This document shows positions 62,620-64,000 of a DNA stretch of 64,000 bases, piece after piece. The translations under genes were made by a program, and so were the position numbers. The first letter of the stretch is position 1. Each line of letters starts with the position of its first letter. The notes below the pieces were generated by a model, which made no database searches, had not been told where the DNA came from, and worked only from the letters and a program-made list of their open reading frames with translations. This stretch comes from Pseudisothecium myosuroides. Taxonomy: Eukaryota > Streptophyta > Bryopsida > Hypnales > Lembophyllaceae. The DNA lies in assembly GCA_951799445.1 (NCBI GenBank), contig OX637291.1, forward strand, positions 5,520,501-5,584,500, in the 5' to 3' direction.

Positions 62620-63465
62620 TTAACCCCTAAAGGACTAAGACCTTTTTTCTGCCAAAAAACATTGAAAACTACCATTCCTATAGCAAAGAGTTAAAAAAAA
62701 TTAAATTTTTTTCCACATCTAACCATAGGATCTTACACCTAACTAGTATGAAAAAGTGTGGAAAAAATTTCAGAATTTTTGCCTGCACAGATTGCAAGAT
62801 ATTTGCATTTAAAGTGGAAAAAATAAGTTTTTCAGCACATTGCGGGACTAGATTTTTTGACTTTGAACATTTTTAACTTAAAATTTTTGCACTACAAAGA
62901 TTTGAGCTTTAAATCTTTATAGTGGAGAATTGAGTTGAGAGTTTAGGGAAAAAAAATTCAAAAAAATTTAATTATCATTCTTAAAAAAATTGTTAAGTAG
63001 AAGTAGGTACAAGATAGAAGGAAAATCTAAAAAGAAATTGAAAAATTTGAAAAATTGCATTTAGAAATGAATTCTACAAGTTATTTTTTTCAAGAAGATG
63101 CTCTAAACTACCCGAAAAACAAGAATGTCCATAATTTTCTCATAACAAATCCAAATGAAATGAATCAAAGCTTTCCAGATAGACAAAAATATAATCTATG
63201 AGGAAAAAATATTTTATAAAAAAATTCAAAATTTTGCAATTTTTTTTTGCTGCCCGGGCTACCCCCCATCCCCTGTTTTGAGCTTATTTAGTCATAATTG
63301 TTGTTCCCAGACATTGGTTGTAAAAAAAATTATATTCCCACAAAGCTAGTCAGCTTTTCTACCTCCAAAAAAAGTTTTAAAAATTTAGGAGAAAATTTCA
63401 GCCTATATTTACCTGCCCAAAATCGCATTTGTCCCCCAAAGGGACAACGGTCCTTTGGGGATTAA
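62620..63465 (+). mobile_element. TTAA element, subfamily A, internal deletion
   Basis: Left TTAACCCCTAAAGGAC, right GGTCCTTTGGGGATTAA. It lacks about 90 bp near 63032 that includes the 'TTTTAGATGGAATTAAAATG' part of other copies. Confidence 0.83.
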
Positions 63466-63655
63466 TCACTAATGACTCCAAGACACATAACATTCAATAG
63501 TATGAAGAGAGTCTTCATTTTCCTCTCTTTTGTTTTCATCCATCAAAATCCATTTGCAGTGGCTCCAATATCAAAATATGGGAAAAATAACTGACTTCAA
63601 TCTGCTCCTTAACTTTAGTTATTCTTAACTTACTTGTTTATCAAGAACTTCATTA

Positions 63656-63957
63656 GGGTAGGAGGCTCTAAATGCAACCCGGCTCTAAAAGCAACCTCTA
63701 ACTCAGAGGTACATTTTACTTTCTTGAATGTACCAGCAATGTACATTTCAGAAGGGATTCGCTTTTAGAAACCACTGCATTTCAACTTGAAAAATTCGTA
63801 ACTAATTCTACGAAGGTCCAAAAAATATGAAACAACTTGCATTAAAAGCCAATTCCAATTTTCTTCCTACCAAAATTTACTGAAAATCGTTTTAAGGAAT
63901 TTAGCTTCTCCAAAAAGGCAATCAACTCTTAAGAGGTTGCTTTAAGAGCCAACTACC
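63656..63957. mobile_element. PIF/Harbinger-like MITE, 302 bp
   Basis: Left GGGTAGGAGGCTCT and right AGAGCCAACTACC are inverted. Three-base TTA flanks at 63653-63655 and 63958-63960. TTA/TAA duplications next to G-rich ends are typical of Tourist/PIF elements. 'AAAGCAACCTCT' repeats lie within. Confidence 0.7.
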
Positions 63958-64000
63958 TTAATAAAATCATGGTTGCAAACTTTTTCTCTCTTTGCTGTGT

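Overview
This looks like nuclear DNA of a land plant. The one gene I can recognise belongs to a plant-specific family and has six exons with GT-AG introns of roughly 80 to 300 bp. It sits in a GC-richer island inside very AT-rich, repeat-dominated DNA. I cannot fix the species. The short introns, the low gene density and the absence of any LTR retrotransposon I could recognise make me lean to a non-flowering land plant, but that is inference.

Layout. 0-7 kb holds two TTAA-flanked transposon-like elements in AT-rich filler. About 7.04-17.1 kb is a single, old, very large inverted repeat (arms of about 4.4 kb around a 1.1 kb centre). Each arm carries a TATA box inside a hairpin and a possible first exon, both pointing to the centre, and later TTAA elements sit inside it. 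17.5-19.8 kb has two more TTAA elements. 21.4-26.7 kb is the gene island: a 443-residue bHLH-MYC N-terminal-domain protein on the minus strand with a GC-rich, purine/pyrimidine-biased 5' region. 27-29 kb is mixed filler with a foldback. About 29.1-34.5 kb is a tandem array of 0.85-1 kb units broken by two TTAA elements and by a pure (ATTT)n tract of 303 bp. 34.9-48.8 kb is a dense pile-up of TTAA elements and small TA-target elements. 48.8-64 kb alternates filler with more TTAA elements, several nested in or abutting others.

The main theme is a superfamily of about 0.75-1.1 kb sequences that begin TTAACCCCTAAAGG and end CCTTTAGGGGTTAA. I count about 20 full or partial copies in four subfamilies, plus five other TTAA-flanked elements. 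Together they cover about 20 kb, close to 30% of the window. Three internal comparisons (the pogo-like element at 55.3 kb, the nested element at 44.5 kb and the direct-repeat pair at 46.8/47.4 kb) supply unoccupied or paralogous sites. They indicate that TTAA is the duplicated target. TTAA targets and ends of the CCC...GGG type are the signature of the piggyBac superfamily. The copies here appear non-autonomous: no transposase was seen. Other small elements fit pogo, CACTA, PIF/Harbinger (TTA target) and Stowaway-like (TA target) types. Their nesting allows a relative history of insertion to be read from the window alone.
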